From positions 5,346,501 through 5,410,500 of the forward strand of contig JAUIMM010000124.1 of NCBI GenBank assembly GCA_031769625.1: a stretch of DNA of 64,000 bases, given 5' to 3'. The notes beneath the pieces are model-generated. The model was not told the DNA's origin, did not search any database, and saw only the letters and a list, made by a program, of their open reading frames with translations. A program made the translations under genes and the position numbers. Origin of the DNA: Taudactylus pleione (Eukaryota > Chordata > Amphibia > Anura > Myobatrachidae). Below are positions 63,896 to 64,000 of the stretch, piece after piece (the stretch's first letter is position 1; each line of letters starts with the position of its first letter).

Positions 63896-64000
63896 TCACA
63901 AACTGGGTTGTTTTTTGGGGGCCAAATTGTGGAAGTCGTCGCAATGTCGGTTTGCTCTTTGTAGAAATGTGTTTACCCCCTTTATTTTTGTGCCTTTTCA

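Larger units (their letters stand above)
60783..64000. mobile_element. Harbinger-type element (left part; right end outside window)
   Basis: The left edge CCTCATTCAGAGCCGCTCG (60778-60797) resembles the ends of the two hairpin MITEs (CCTCATTCAGAGCG at 60002). The interior carries a spliced Myb/SANT-like accessory gene on the minus strand, the usual partner of Harbinger transposases. No transposase is visible before 64000, so it should lie further right or be lost. Confidence 0.5.

Overview
This is nuclear DNA from a vertebrate, most likely an anuran amphibian. The only conserved host gene is the last coding exon of GGPS1 at 1355-2113. The rest is intergenic DNA dense in transposons of types that are abundant together in frogs: DIRS, Penelope-like, Ty3/gypsy chromovirus, L1- and L2-like LINEs, Tc1/mariner, Harbinger, hAT and many MITEs. 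Introns, polyadenylation signals and microsatellites rule out a bacterial or viral replicon. The amphibian assignment is inference.

Layout. 1-2856: intron with a 43-bp minisatellite, the GGPS1 terminal exon and its 3' UTR. 2857-6640: degenerate minisatellite, ACATAC microsatellite and a nested MITE. About 6940-40500: one decayed DIRS element that acts as host for several later insertions. These are a second DIRS remnant (7706-9825), an 18.3-kb composition-anomalous segment (12460-30763), and a Penelope-like element (30821-40247) that was itself split by a chromodomain Ty3/gypsy element (34015-39929) with a perfect 4-bp target duplication. 40500-58410: LINE remnants, MITEs, a foldback element and a Tc1 element; the two halves of one L1-like LINE appear to flank 9 kb of later insertions. 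58430-60540: hAT/ZBED-like remnant with a Harbinger MITE inside its zinc finger. 60783-64000: a larger Harbinger-type element with its Myb/SANT accessory gene.

The most interesting part is the 18.3-kb segment. Its non-coding DNA is saturated with TACTGTA/TACAGTA words from end to end. It carries three coding units that read through complementary splice sites without stop codons. (1) A five-exon, 325-residue Tc1/mariner-superfamily transposase on the minus strand has an unusual 32-residue D-to-E spacing. (2) A divergent 411-residue coiled-coil plus BEN-like protein lies on the plus strand. (3) A 12-exon proline-rich reading frame on the minus strand lies downstream of a Myb/SANT-like exon. Genes 1 and 2 are separated by a palindrome of about 960 bp. 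Together they are enclosed by inverted repeats (15441-15662 and 21369-21741) flanked by TAAT on both sides. Several tRNA-derived sequences and local tandem duplications fill the rest. I read it as a large multi-gene DNA transposon, or a composite of them, that is younger than the decayed elements around it. The grouping of all three genes into one mobile unit is inference.
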